Of a stretch of DNA of 64,000 nucleotides, positions 8,936-16,477 are shown in pieces (position 1 is the stretch's first letter; each line of letters starts with the position of its first letter). Below the pieces are notes generated by a model. That model did no database searches and was not told the DNA's origin. It was given only the letters and a program-made list of their open reading frames with translations. The stretch is from Microtetraspora malaysiensis (lineage in GTDB: Bacteria > Actinomycetota > Actinomycetes > Streptosporangiales > Streptosporangiaceae): the NCBI RefSeq assembly GCF_001528665.1, contig NZ_BBYJ01000009.1, positions 186,001 to 250,000 of the forward strand. Direction: 5' to 3'. The position numbers were made by a program, and so were the translations under genes.

Positions 8936-10158
8936 CAGTTTCCTTCGGAGAGAGGGAGTGGGACGTCCGGCGGGTGGACCACATGCACGATCCCCCCGCT
9001 GCTGGAGCCGCGCAGCCAGACGTTCTCGAACGCCTCGCGCGGATAGACCCGGCGTACGGCCTCGTCCGAGGGCGCCGCCGGATCGTTGGCTATCACGTCG
9101 CCCGTCGGCGTGACGCCGACGACGACCATGATGTGGCCGCTGGTCGAGTACCCGGAACCGGGCAGCTCGTGCTCCTTGAACGACTGTGACGTGATCACGG
9201 GGATGCCCGCGCGGACGAACAGCTCCAGCTCTGACACCGAGCGTAGCCGCGTCACGAAGCCCTCGAGACCGTAGCGGCCCGCGTAGGCCACCCCGAAGGG
9301 CCAGTTGCCCGTGCCCTGGTAGCTGTGGTCGTACATGTCGCGCGCGGCGTGGTCCACGGACGGGCACGGGTCGTCGGAGGAGACCCAGGCGAGCTCGTCC
9401 GGCGCGGGGCCGCGCTCCCAGTAGCCGAGCACCATGGTGAAGGAGGCGGGGCTGCACCACGACTCGCCGCCGCCGTCCCACTCCGGGTGGTGCCCCGGGT
9501 GCGTCATCTGCGAGTGGCGCGGCACGTTCAGCTCGACGCTCGCCGTCCTCGGCGGGGAGACCGTGTCCGGGTGCGCCCCGTTCGCCGGAGCCGGGGCCGG
9601 GCCGCGGCCCGCGCTCGCCGGGCCTCCGCGCGGCACCGCCGAGGCCATCACGTTGACCGACCGCACCCGGCCGCCCGCGCCGTAGAGGGTGACGCGGACC
9701 TGGTACGCGACGACCGGCCGGGCCGCGACGAACGTGTCCACCGCGACGTCCCCGTCCTGGTCGCCCTGCCCGGGGAGCGAGGTGCGGTGGATGTCGGCGT
9801 CGCCCTCGGCCCAGCGGCCCATGCAGTACCACTTGGTGTGGGCGCCGGTCGCGGTGCGCGCCCGGAGCTCCACCTGCAGCCAGGAGCCGGGCGGGGTGTT
9901 CGCCGTCCAGGACGGCACCAGCTGGGTCGCCGGGAAGCCGATCTCCCGCTCCTCGGAGGTCCACCGGATGTACGGCCAGCTCGTGCCGCCGTCGGCGTCG
10001 TCGTTGGGGATCCCGGAGGGGCCGAACACATCAAGGTAGGAGGCCACGCCGCTCTCCTGGCCCTCGAAGGACCACCGATGGAGGACGACGCTGCTCACGT
10101 GTGCCGGAGACGGGGTGACCACCTTGCCGATTGTGGTTTCCGACCGTAAGCGGCACAT
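8932..10158 (-). CDS. C39-like papain-fold peptidase family protein
   Basis: 408 aa as given from ATG 10158; GTG 10122 is an alternative (residue 13), and neither has a good RBS. The first 180 residues are a beta-rich region of unknown role (VVLHRWSFEG, WPYIRWTSEE). A peptidase_C39-like domain follows, with the likely catalytic Cys in ESWCSPASFTMVLGYW (about residue 233), His in TSGHIMVVVGV (about 342) and Asp in IANDPAAP (about 357). There is no signal peptide or membrane segment. It is the first gene of an operon with S9 and M20 peptidases. A quasi-palindrome lies directly upstream at 10164-10193. Confidence 0.8.
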   Translation of the reverse strand: MCRLRSETTIGKVVTPSPAHVSSVVLHRWSFEGQESGVASYLDVFGPSGIPNDDADGGTSWPYIRWTSEEREIGFPATQLVPSWTANTPPGSWLQVELRARTATGAHTKWYCMGRWAEGDADIHRTSLPGQGDQDGDVAVDTFVAARPVVAYQVRVTLYGAGGRVRSVNVMASAVPRGGPASAGRGPAPAPANGAHPDTVSPPRTASVELNVPRHSQMTHPGHHPEWDGGGESWCSPASFTMVLGYWERGPAPDELAWVSSDDPCPSVDHAARDMYDHSYQGTGNWPFGVAYAGRYGLEGFVTRLRSVSELELFVRAGIPVITSQSFKEHELPGSGYSTSGHIMVVVGVTPTGDVIANDPAAPSDEAVRRVYPREAFENVWLRGSSSGGIVHVVHPPDVPLPLSEGNW

Positions 10159-10163
10159 CGGAT

Positions 10164-10193
10164 GGTTTACGTATTGGTTTACCAGTACGTAAC
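10164..10193. promoter_or_regulatory. Quasi-palindromic operator candidate upstream of the peptidase operon
   Basis: TTACGTA at 10167-10173 is repeated inverted as TACGTAA at 10186-10192, with GTT/AAC extensions. The spacer contains a second copy of GGTTTAC (10176-10182) repeating 10164-10170 at a 12-bp pitch. It is an AT-rich island in GC-rich DNA immediately upstream of the minus-strand peptidase operon and about 170 bp upstream of the plus-strand membrane gene. The cognate regulator is unknown. Confidence 0.45.
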
Positions 10194-10360
10194 AGCGGCT
10201 CTGCGGTGCGGCACGACACCGAGCGGCGAAAACCGGCGAACATCACAAAAACGGGGCGTAGTACCCTCATCACTGTACGTCGAGGGCCTTTCACAGGCGG
10301 ACGCGTATGGCACCGCTCATGCGGACACCTGAGGTGAGGCCGTCAACGGGGGGTGTCTGC

Positions 10361-10699
10361 ATGGAAACGTTGCGACTCGTCCTGGTCTTTCTCCACTTCG
10401 TCGGTTTCTCCGCCCTCCTCGGGGGCTTCCTCCGTGAGATGCGGCTCCGGACGATGCTTGTCGGGGCCCCCGTCGTGATCGCCGCCGTCGCCCAGTTCGT
10501 CACGGGCGCCCTGCTCATCTGGATCCGTACGACGATGGACATGTCCGTCTCCGGCCCGAAGATGGCCGTCAAAGCGGGCCTCGCCCTGGCCATCGTCCTG
10601 GTGGCGGTCGCGGGCACACGCGTCAGGCCACCGTGGGCGTTCTACGGCGTCGGCGCCCTGGCCGCCCTCGCCACCGCGGTCGCCGTCTTCTGGAACTGA
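10361..10699 (+). CDS. Small integral membrane protein, unknown function
   Basis: 112 aa from ATG 10361 (METLRLVLVFLHF). Reading could extend to ATG 10307 but a GGGGGGTG stretch just before 10361 and the immediate hydrophobic start favour the shorter form. Four hydrophobic segments cover almost the whole protein (about residues 5-25, 31-54, 66-85, 90-110), with TGALLIWI in the second. I do not recognise a characterised family; similar four-helix proteins in actinomycetes are annotated as hypothetical membrane proteins. It stands alone on the plus strand between divergent and convergent neighbours and ends before a strong bidirectional terminator. Confidence 0.75.
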   Translation: METLRLVLVFLHFVGFSALLGGFLREMRLRTMLVGAPVVIAAVAQFVTGALLIWIRTTMDMSVSGPKMAVKAGLALAIVLVAVAGTRVRPPWAFYGVGALAALATAVAVFWN

Positions 10700-10723
10700 C
10701 CCACCGGGCGCTCCGCCTCCGCC

Positions 10724-10782
10724 CCGGGCCCCCGAGCCCGCGAGCCCGCGCCGCGGGTGGCGGCGGGGGCTCCGGGGCCCGG
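10724..10782. terminator. Bidirectional hairpin terminator between convergent genes
   Basis: A 16-bp stem with one mismatch pairs 10724-10739 with 10767-10782 across a 27-nt loop that itself contains short GC palindromes. It lies between the plus-strand membrane gene and the minus-strand AAA gene, where a shared terminator is expected. No U tract follows. Confidence 0.6.
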
Positions 10783-10794
10783 ATTCGGCCGCCC

Positions 10795-11970
10795 TCAGAG
10801 ATACAGGCCGGTCGAGGCGGTCGTCTCGGGCGCGGTGAGCCCGTGCCCCTCGCGCAGCGCGAACAGCTCCGCGAGCGTGGCGCCGTCGGGGCCGACGCCC
10901 GCGGCCCCGCCGTTCGGCGCGGCCGAGCCGCGGGAGCGGTCCGCCGACGTGTTGAGCCAGGCCACGGCCTCGTCCGGGGCCAGCCGTCCGATCTCGATCT
11001 GGGCCAGGCAGCGGCCGGGCCGCACCACGGCGGGGTGAAGCTGGTTGAGGTCCTCGTTCGTGGTGATCGCGACGAGGACGTCCCGCCCCTGCCCCAGCAG
11101 GCCGTCGGTGAGGTTCAGCAGCCGGGACAGCCCCTGGCCGGTGGACTGCTTCGCCTCCGCGCGGATCAACTCGTCGCAGTCCTCCAGGACGAGCATCCGC
11201 CAGCGGGGCTCCTCGTCGTCGTCGGGGCAGTCGAAGCCGACCGCCACATCCATGAGGTATCCCGGGCTGTTGAACAGCCGCTCCGGGTCGAGGACGCAGT
11301 CCACCTGGCACCAGCTCGCCCACTCGCGGGCGAGTGTGCGCAGCAGGGTGGTCTTGCCGGTGCCCGGCGGGCCGTGCAGCAGGAGCAGCCGGCCGTTCAC
11401 GTCCGGCGGCCGGATCGCCATGAGCCGGTCGAGCCGGTCCTTGGCCGCGCGCGGATAGTTGTGCCTGATCCCGTCCCAGGGAGCGGTGGTGATCGGCTTG
11501 GCGGAGCGGCGCATGCCGTGATCGGACAGCCACACGAAGCCCATCGCGACGTGGTCCTCGTCCTTGGCGACCTCCTCCTCCGCGCCCTTGGTCGCCTCGT
11601 CGAGGACCGAGCGGGCCAGCTCCTCGCTCGTGGCCGTCACAGTGAAGGTGGCCGACCTGCTGATGTAGCGGACCACGCGCAGGGTCCACCCCTCGCCGGA
11701 GATCAGGCGTGACTCATGGCCGTCGCTGTCCTGGGCGACCCGGAGCACCCGCCCGCCCTGGGGGACCGTCGGGGGCTCCAGCCGGACCCGGTCCACGGTG
11801 GTGCTGCGCGACCACGGCTGCGTCCCCGTGGCGAACGGCGACAGGGCGAGCGCGTCGATCACGTCGGCGGGGCTGTCGCCGTCGTCGAGCCACACGTTCA
11901 TCGGAAGTGGCTCGCGGGGTTCTGGTCGGGAGGGGAAGTCGACCTCCTTCACGATGGACATGCCTGCCAT
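10795..11970 (-). CDS. DUF5925 domain AAA ATPase
   Basis: 391 aa from ATG 11970; ATG 11961 (MSIVKEV) is equally possible and the RBS does not decide. The N-terminal 140 residues match the DUF5925 pattern seen in actinomycetes (DDGDSPADVIDALAL, then GWTLRVVRY). The AAA module carries Walker A HGPPGTGKTT (about residues 197-206), Walker B MLVLEDCDE (about 255), sensor 1 VAITTNED and an arginine finger in HPAVVRPGR. VDCVLDPERLF is strongly conserved in the family. Role unknown: a single-gene ATPase, presumably a remodeller acting in the cytoplasm. It is monocistronic here. Confidence 0.85.
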   Translation of the reverse strand: MAGMSIVKEVDFPSRPEPREPLPMNVWLDDGDSPADVIDALALSPFATGTQPWSRSTTVDRVRLEPPTVPQGGRVLRVAQDSDGHESRLISGEGWTLRVVRYISRSATFTVTATSEELARSVLDEATKGAEEEVAKDEDHVAMGFVWLSDHGMRRSAKPITTAPWDGIRHNYPRAAKDRLDRLMAIRPPDVNGRLLLLHGPPGTGKTTLLRTLAREWASWCQVDCVLDPERLFNSPGYLMDVAVGFDCPDDDEEPRWRMLVLEDCDELIRAEAKQSTGQGLSRLLNLTDGLLGQGRDVLVAITTNEDLNQLHPAVVRPGRCLAQIEIGRLAPDEAVAWLNTSADRSRGSAAPNGGAAGVGPDGATLAELFALREGHGLTAPETTASTGLYL

Positions 11971-12122
11971 GATTCCGGTGCCATGTCGGCGTGTCGACGG
12001 ATTTAGCACTGTCCGTCAATGAAATGCGCGTTTCCCGTACGGCAGGCCCACGACTTCGCTCCGATTCGTCGTCAATCGCGTTCGGAGGGTGAGCGAGAGG
12101 CGGCGGGACGACGGGTGCCGCG

Positions 12123-12545
12123 TCAGGCGGACGGGATCCGCTGGAGGAACTCCAGCCGGTTGCCGACGGCGTCGTGGGCGTAGAAACGCCGGTGGCCGGG
12201 GAAGTCGCCGTCCCAGGTCACCTCGACGCCGTGCCGCTCCAGCCGGGCGGCCAGGCCGTCCAGGTCGGCGACGAGGATGCCGGGGTGAGCCTTGCGGGCC
12301 GGGCGGAAGCCCTGCTCGACACCCAGATGGATCTCCAGGGAGTCGGCCCGCACCCACAGGCCGCCACGCGCGGCGAGCGCCGGCGGCTTGGGGATCTCGA
12401 TCATGCCGAGGATCCCGACGTAGAAGGCGCGGCAGGCCTCCTCGTCTCCCTGCCCGATCGCGAGCTGGACATGGTGCAGGCCGTAGCCGAGACCCGACAC
12501 GTGGTCCGGGCCGTACCCCCTGCTGGAGATCGTCTCTTCGGGCAT
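12123..12545 (-). CDS. VOC superfamily protein (glyoxalase/bleomycin resistance fold)
   Basis: 140 aa from ATG 12545, preceded by overlapping GGAG repeats (12549-12560). The paired beta-alpha-beta-beta-beta modules are seen as LHHVQLAIGQGDEEACRAFY (about residues 22-41), with the metal-ligand-like His in HHVQLAI, then LEIHLGVEQ, HPGILVADLDGL, and the final YAHDAVGNRLEFLQ with the usual Glu. The fold binds a divalent metal and hydrophobic small molecules; substrate unknown. It is divergent from the SigJ-type sigma factor, separated by 328 bp containing a very strong hairpin. Confidence 0.85.
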   Translation of the reverse strand: MPEETISSRGYGPDHVSGLGYGLHHVQLAIGQGDEEACRAFYVGILGMIEIPKPPALAARGGLWVRADSLEIHLGVEQGFRPARKAHPGILVADLDGLAARLERHGVEVTWDGDFPGHRRFYAHDAVGNRLEFLQRIPSA

Positions 12546-12604
12546 CGCTTCTCCTTCTCCTCGTCGCCGGAGGGCCGGTCTTGACGCGCTCGGACGGGCG
12601 CGGG

Positions 12605-12645
12605 CCCGGCCCGGCCCGGGGCGAATGATCCCGGGCCGGGCCGGG
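12605..12645. repeat. Perfect 16-bp GC-only inverted repeat in a divergent intergenic region
   Basis: 12605-12620 and 12630-12645 are perfect reverse complements built from CCCGG units, with a 9-nt loop (GCGAATGAT). Neighbouring genes both point away, so it is not a terminator for an annotated gene. If the VOC gene is transcribed from beyond it, it would fold in the mRNA leader. The rest of the 12546-12873 gap holds only the promoter candidate at 12797-12823. Confidence 0.7.
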
Positions 12646-12796
12646 GTTCGTCCACCGAAATGCGGGCCAATGCTCCGGCCTCCATACGCCGTGCGCAACC
12701 CCGGGAAGCTGTCGCGTATGGAGCGGGAGACCGCCCTGTTCCGCTGAGCGCGCGGAGCCTGGCCGGCCGTCGCCGGCGTGAACCGCCGCTCGCCGG

Positions 12797-12823
12797 CCTC
12801 ACATTCCGAGGTGGTGTCTCGTC
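12797..12823 (+). promoter_or_regulatory. Candidate ECF41-type autoregulatory promoter
   Basis: CCTCACA, 16 nt, then CGTC. The ECF41 consensus is TGTCACA with a 16-17 nt spacer and CGTC, so the match is 5 of 7 plus 4 of 4 with correct spacing. Transcription would start about 45 nt before the sigJ start codon. Assignment is by eye and needs a matrix score. Confidence 0.45.
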
Positions 12824-12873
12824 CTACTTGGTGAGAGCGGATGTGACAAGGAAAAAGGAAAGCCGGGGACATC

Positions 12874-13809
12874 ATGACCACTTCGTCCGAGCCGGGAGAC
12901 AGCCGGCTCGATCCGGGCCTGAACGCGATCATGAGCGAGCGGCGCCAGCTGATCAATCTCGCGTACCGGCTCCTCGGCTCCCTGGCCGACGCCGAGGACG
13001 TCGTCCAGGAGACCTACGCCCGCTGGTACGCCATGTCCCGGGAGCGGCAGGAGGCCATCGAATCCCCCGGCGCCTGGTTGACGAAGGTCGCCGGCCGCAT
13101 CTGCCTCGACGTGCTCGGCTCGGCCCGGGCCCGGCGCGAACGCTACGTGGGCGAATGGATCCCGGAGCCGCTGCCCGACCGTACGGAGTGGATCAGCGGG
13201 CGGCCGGACGGCGCCACGGCCGACCCGGCCGACCGGATCACGCTCGACGAGTCGGTCAACATGGCCTTCCTCGTCGTGCTCGAATCGATGACCCCGGCCG
13301 AACGCGTCGCGTTCATCCTGCACGACGTCTTCCGCTACCCCTTCGCCGAAGTGGCCGAGATCGTCGGCCGTACTCCGGCGGCCTGCCGCCAGCTGGCCTC
13401 CTCGGCCCGCCGTCGCGTCCGCGAGTCGCAGCCTCCCGCGACCCCGGCGGCCCGGCGCGCCGGCATCGTCAGGGACTTCAAGGAGGCATGGGAGGCCAAG
13501 GACATCGAGGCCCTCATCGGCCTCCTCGCCCCCGACGCCACGGGGGTCGGCGACGGCGGCGGCCTCGTCGCCGCCGTGCTCCGCCCGGTCGAGGGCGACG
13601 AGCAGATCGCGCGCGCCCTGGTCGACATCGCCGGCAAAGCACCCGGCCTGGCGATTCTGGAGCGCACGGTCAACGGCCAGCCCGGTCTGGTGGCCCAGCA
13701 GGACGGCGTCACCGTGGTGGTGATGGCGTTCGACATCGCCGGCGACCGGATCAAGCACATCTGGGCGGTACGCAACCCCGAGAAGCTCCGGCCGTGGACG
13801 ACGTGCTGA
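12874..13809 (+). CDS. sigJ: SigJ/ECF41-family RNA polymerase sigma factor with SnoaL-like C-terminal domain
   Basis: 311 aa from ATG 12874. Region 2 covers about residues 18-85 (NLAYRLLGSLADAEDVVQET). Region 4 covers about 128-185 (LLLL-type helix with RVAFILHDVFRYPFAEVAEI and GRTPAACRQLASSARRRV). The remaining 125 residues form the NTF2/SnoaL-like extension typical of ECF41, ending DRIKHIWAVRNPEKL, where the conserved NP motif near the C-terminus is seen. In ECF41 this extension acts as an internal switch replacing an anti-sigma factor. No COE-type target gene is adjacent; the next gene is YceI-like. A matching promoter motif at 12797-12823 suggests autoregulation. Confidence 0.85.
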   Translation: MTTSSEPGDSRLDPGLNAIMSERRQLINLAYRLLGSLADAEDVVQETYARWYAMSRERQEAIESPGAWLTKVAGRICLDVLGSARARRERYVGEWIPEPLPDRTEWISGRPDGATADPADRITLDESVNMAFLVVLESMTPAERVAFILHDVFRYPFAEVAEIVGRTPAACRQLASSARRRVRESQPPATPAARRAGIVRDFKEAWEAKDIEALIGLLAPDATGVGDGGGLVAAVLRPVEGDEQIARALVDIAGKAPGLAILERTVNGQPGLVAQQDGVTVVVMAFDIAGDRIKHIWAVRNPEKLRPWTTC

Positions 13810-13894
13810 CGCGTGCTGCTCACGCGCGCGAACCGTGACCGGCCCGGACCTGAACGATCACCCACCTGTTCTCCCCCTTCAGGAGCGACCACGC

Positions 13895-14440
13895 ATGTCG
13901 ACCATGACCACACTCACCGAGCTGACCGGCGACTACGTCCTCGACACCGCCCGTACGCGGATCGGCTTCGTCGCGCGGCACACGATGGCCACCCGGGTGC
14001 GCGGCCGGTTCGAGGAGTTCGAGGGCGGCGCGCACCTGGACGGCGACGACCCGTCGAAGTCCAGCGCCCGGCTCACCATCCAGGCCGAAAGCATCCAGAC
14101 CCACAACCGGCAGCGCGACGACCAGCTGCGCGGCACGTTCCTGGACGTGGCCGCCCACCCGGCTCTCACCTTCATCTCCACCACGGTGCGGCCGGCCGGG
14201 ACAACCAGCTTCACGGTCACCGGTGACCTGACCATGCGCGGCGTGACCAGGCCGGTGACCGTGGACTTCGAGCTGACCGGCGCCGAGAACGACTCGCGGG
14301 GCGATCTCCGGATCCGCCTCACGGGCAGCACCACGATCAACCGCAACGACTGGGGCGTGAACTGGAACGCCGCGACCACGATCATGGTCGGCCCGAAGGT
14401 GACGCTGGAGTTCGACGTCACCGTGGTCCGGCGGTCCTGA
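13895..14440 (+). CDS. YceI family polyisoprenoid-binding-like protein
   Basis: 181 aa from ATG 13895 with AGGAG at 13881-13885. The family pattern is clear: YVLDTARTRIGFVARH at the N-terminus, FEEFEGGAHLD, an IQTHNRQRDDQLRG motif and LTMRGVTRPVTVDFE in the middle. YceI proteins form a lipocalin-like barrel that binds isoprenoid chains. This copy lacks a signal peptide, as do many actinobacterial members, so it is likely cytoplasmic. It follows the sigma factor gene by 85 bp in the same direction and may be part of its regulon, though no ECF41 motif is evident between them. Confidence 0.9.
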   Translation: MSTMTTLTELTGDYVLDTARTRIGFVARHTMATRVRGRFEEFEGGAHLDGDDPSKSSARLTIQAESIQTHNRQRDDQLRGTFLDVAAHPALTFISTTVRPAGTTSFTVTGDLTMRGVTRPVTVDFELTGAENDSRGDLRIRLTGSTTINRNDWGVNWNAATTIMVGPKVTLEFDVTVVRRS

Positions 14441-14473
14441 CACGTTCCCGCCCCGGAGGCCGCGAGCGGCTCG

Positions 14474-15262
14474 TCAGGCGACGATCGCGATGACCGCGGA
14501 GGCGTAGCCGACGGCCTCGAGCGCCGACTTCACCGTGCCGTCGAGGTTGAGCTTGACGCTGTTCTTGCAGCTCACCTGGTAGCTCGACGACGCGCGCCAG
14601 GCCGTGGGAAGGGAGGAGATGGTGCCCGACTTGCTCCAGTTGTGGTCACGGGAGCCGGAGTCGAACGTTCCGTGGAGCCGTCCGAAGGTCTCGAACACGA
14701 AGGCGGAGCCCGACGACATACGGACGACGCAGACGCCGGTGTAGTTGTAGCTGGTGCCGCCGGAGTCGTGCATGTGCCCGGACCACTGGTACGTCCCGTT
14801 GTCGTACACGGTCAGCGACGTCCAGCCGCCCACCGGGACCCCTCCGCTGAAGGTGACCTTGCGGTTGACGGCGATCGGCGAGGGCAGCTTGGACGACGAG
14901 GCGAGGCGGCCGGCCGCGGCGGCGTTGTCGGCCCGCACCTGGGTGCGTACGGCGGGGGTGACGCAGACGTCGTCGCCGGAGAACGCCTCGCGCCAGACGT
15001 AGCCGGCGACGCAGGTGTGCGGGCCGTACGCGCCGTTGGTCCAGCGGGAGGCCTTGACGGCGTTGTCCTGGGCGGTCTGCGTGCGTACGGCGGGGGTGAC
15101 GCAGACGTGGTCGGAGGGGCGGGCCTCGCGCCAGACGTAGCCCTGGGCGCAGGTGTCGGAACCGTAGTCGGCGGCCGACGCGGGCGCGGCGGCGACGACG
15201 GCGGGCAGGACGCCGAGGCCGGTGATCGCGGCGGTGGCGAGACCAAGTGCGGTGCGCTTCAT
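14474..15262 (-). CDS. Secreted protein with two Cys-rich VWREA repeats
   Basis: 262 aa from ATG 15262 with GGAG at spacing 8. A Sec signal peptide covers about residues 1-32 (AAAPASAADYG cleavage region). Two tandem units follow, each with the pattern Cys, GYVWREA, two or three residues, D-x-VCVTPAVRTQ (about residues 38-66 and 84-112). The C-terminal 140 residues are a beta-rich domain with WSGHMHDSGG and VCVVRMSSGSAFVFE. The paired cysteines probably form disulfides outside the cell. The repeat is known from uncharacterised actinomycete exported proteins; I know of no established function. Convergent with yceI, 33 bp apart. Confidence 0.8.
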   Translation of the reverse strand: MKRTALGLATAAITGLGVLPAVVAAAPASAADYGSDTCAQGYVWREARPSDHVCVTPAVRTQTAQDNAVKASRWTNGAYGPHTCVAGYVWREAFSGDDVCVTPAVRTQVRADNAAAAGRLASSSKLPSPIAVNRKVTFSGGVPVGGWTSLTVYDNGTYQWSGHMHDSGGTSYNYTGVCVVRMSSGSAFVFETFGRLHGTFDSGSRDHNWSKSGTISSLPTAWRASSSYQVSCKNSVKLNLDGTVKSALEAVGYASAVIAIVA

Positions 15263-15604
15263 GGTGATCTCCTGAGAGCGGGTGCTTCCCGGCGTGACCC
15301 CTTGCCTTCCGGGCTCGTGTACCGAGTGAAAGCCCGCCCGGTTACAGGTCCCTTGAGCGCGGCATGCGCGCCGCCTTGTAAGGACTCTGCAAGGCGCGCT
15401 GCCTCCGGGTCTCGGGGCCGGCGGTCGCGTGACCTGGTGTACCAGCAAAAATTGCGGATAAGGGTGCTATTTAATTGGTAATGCGGTTAGGGTCGTTTTG
15501 CTGGATTCCCTGGTCGAGCGCGTGGATGAACCGCCGATTCCGGACCTTCCATGCCGGGGCGTCCGGCGGCCCCCCGTCCGCCTTGCCCATTCGGGAGTAC
15601 GTCC

Positions 15605-16402
15605 GTGGCCATCGATCTCGTCTCTCGCGCCGCGTGGGGCGCTCGCGCGCCCAGGGGTTCCTACTCGCGGCTGACCTCCACCAGGGGAGTGAAGGTCCAC
15701 TACACCGGAGGGAGGGTCGATCCCGCCATCGTGACCGACCACGCCAAGTGCGTGGCCATGGTGAAGTCCATCCAGGACTTCCACATGGACGGCAACGGAT
15801 GGATGGACATCGGCTACTCCATGATTGCTTGCCCGCACCAGAAGGTGTTCGTCGGGCGGGGGCCGCACAACCTGCCCGCGGCCAACGGGGCCGGCCTCAA
15901 CTCCGGGCACTACGCCGTGCTCGGCCTGGTCGGGAACTCCGGCCTGGTCACACCACCCGACGGGCTCCTGAACGCGATCCTCGACGCGATCGAGTACCTC
16001 CGTGCCAAGGGCGGCGCGGGCAACGAGATCAAGGGGCACCGCGACGGCTACCCCACCGACTGCCCCGGCGACGCCCTCTACGCCTGGGTGCGCGAGGGCG
16101 CGCCACGCCCGGGAGGCGGGGGGCAGCAGCCTGACCCCGGATCCACCCCGCAGTGGCCCGGACGGCTGCTGAAATATCCGCCCATCATGCGAGGTGAGGA
16201 CGTCCGCGCCTGGCAGCGGCAGATGGCCGGCCTCGGATACGTGATCGAGGTCGACGGCGCCTACGGTCCCAAGTCCACGGCCGTGTGCGTCACCTTCCAG
16301 AAGGGGCGGCACCTCGACCCCGACGGCATCGTCGGTCCGCTGACCTGGAACGCCGCCTTCGACCCGGCGGGGCACTCCGAGTCCGCCGCGCCCGGAGCCT
16401 GA
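15605..16402 (+). CDS. N-acetylmuramoyl-L-alanine amidase/PGRP-type with C-terminal peptidoglycan-binding domain
   Basis: 265 aa from GTG 15605, GGGAG at 15593-15597. The amidase_2/PGRP domain spans about residues 2-165. Zinc ligands are likely His in VHYTGG and His in KGHRDGYPTDCPGD, where the Cys is the usual third ligand. It continues with a Pro/Gly linker and a PG_binding_1 domain (about 195-255, DVRAWQRQMAGLGY, DGAYGPKSTAVCVTFQ, DPDGIVGPLTW). It should cleave the amide between MurNAc and L-Ala in peptidoglycan. No signal peptide is visible, so export may be non-classical or depend on lysis, as with endolysins. It is an isolated gene divergent from the secreted repeat protein. Confidence 0.85.
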   Translation: MAIDLVSRAAWGARAPRGSYSRLTSTRGVKVHYTGGRVDPAIVTDHAKCVAMVKSIQDFHMDGNGWMDIGYSMIACPHQKVFVGRGPHNLPAANGAGLNSGHYAVLGLVGNSGLVTPPDGLLNAILDAIEYLRAKGGAGNEIKGHRDGYPTDCPGDALYAWVREGAPRPGGGGQQPDPGSTPQWPGRLLKYPPIMRGEDVRAWQRQMAGLGYVIEVDGAYGPKSTAVCVTFQKGRHLDPDGIVGPLTWNAAFDPAGHSESAAPGA

Positions 16403-16477
16403 CCGGCCCGCCCCCACCTTCTCGTAGACCGGGACCCGGATATATGTTCTGGGGACGATGCGCCTAGCATCCCTCGC

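Noticed and set aside
7211-9046. Long plus-strand frame opposite the S9 peptidase
   Set aside because: Typical high-GC antisense shadow: Arg/Val/Gly-rich and no domain, while the opposite strand has full catalytic motifs.
10122-10158. Definite start for the C39-like gene
   Set aside because: Neither ATG 10158 nor GTG 10122 has a ribosome site; left open.
16403-16477. Cobalamin riboswitch before mutA
   Set aside because: Gap is only 75 bp, no B12-box-like element is visible, and the start appears leaderless.
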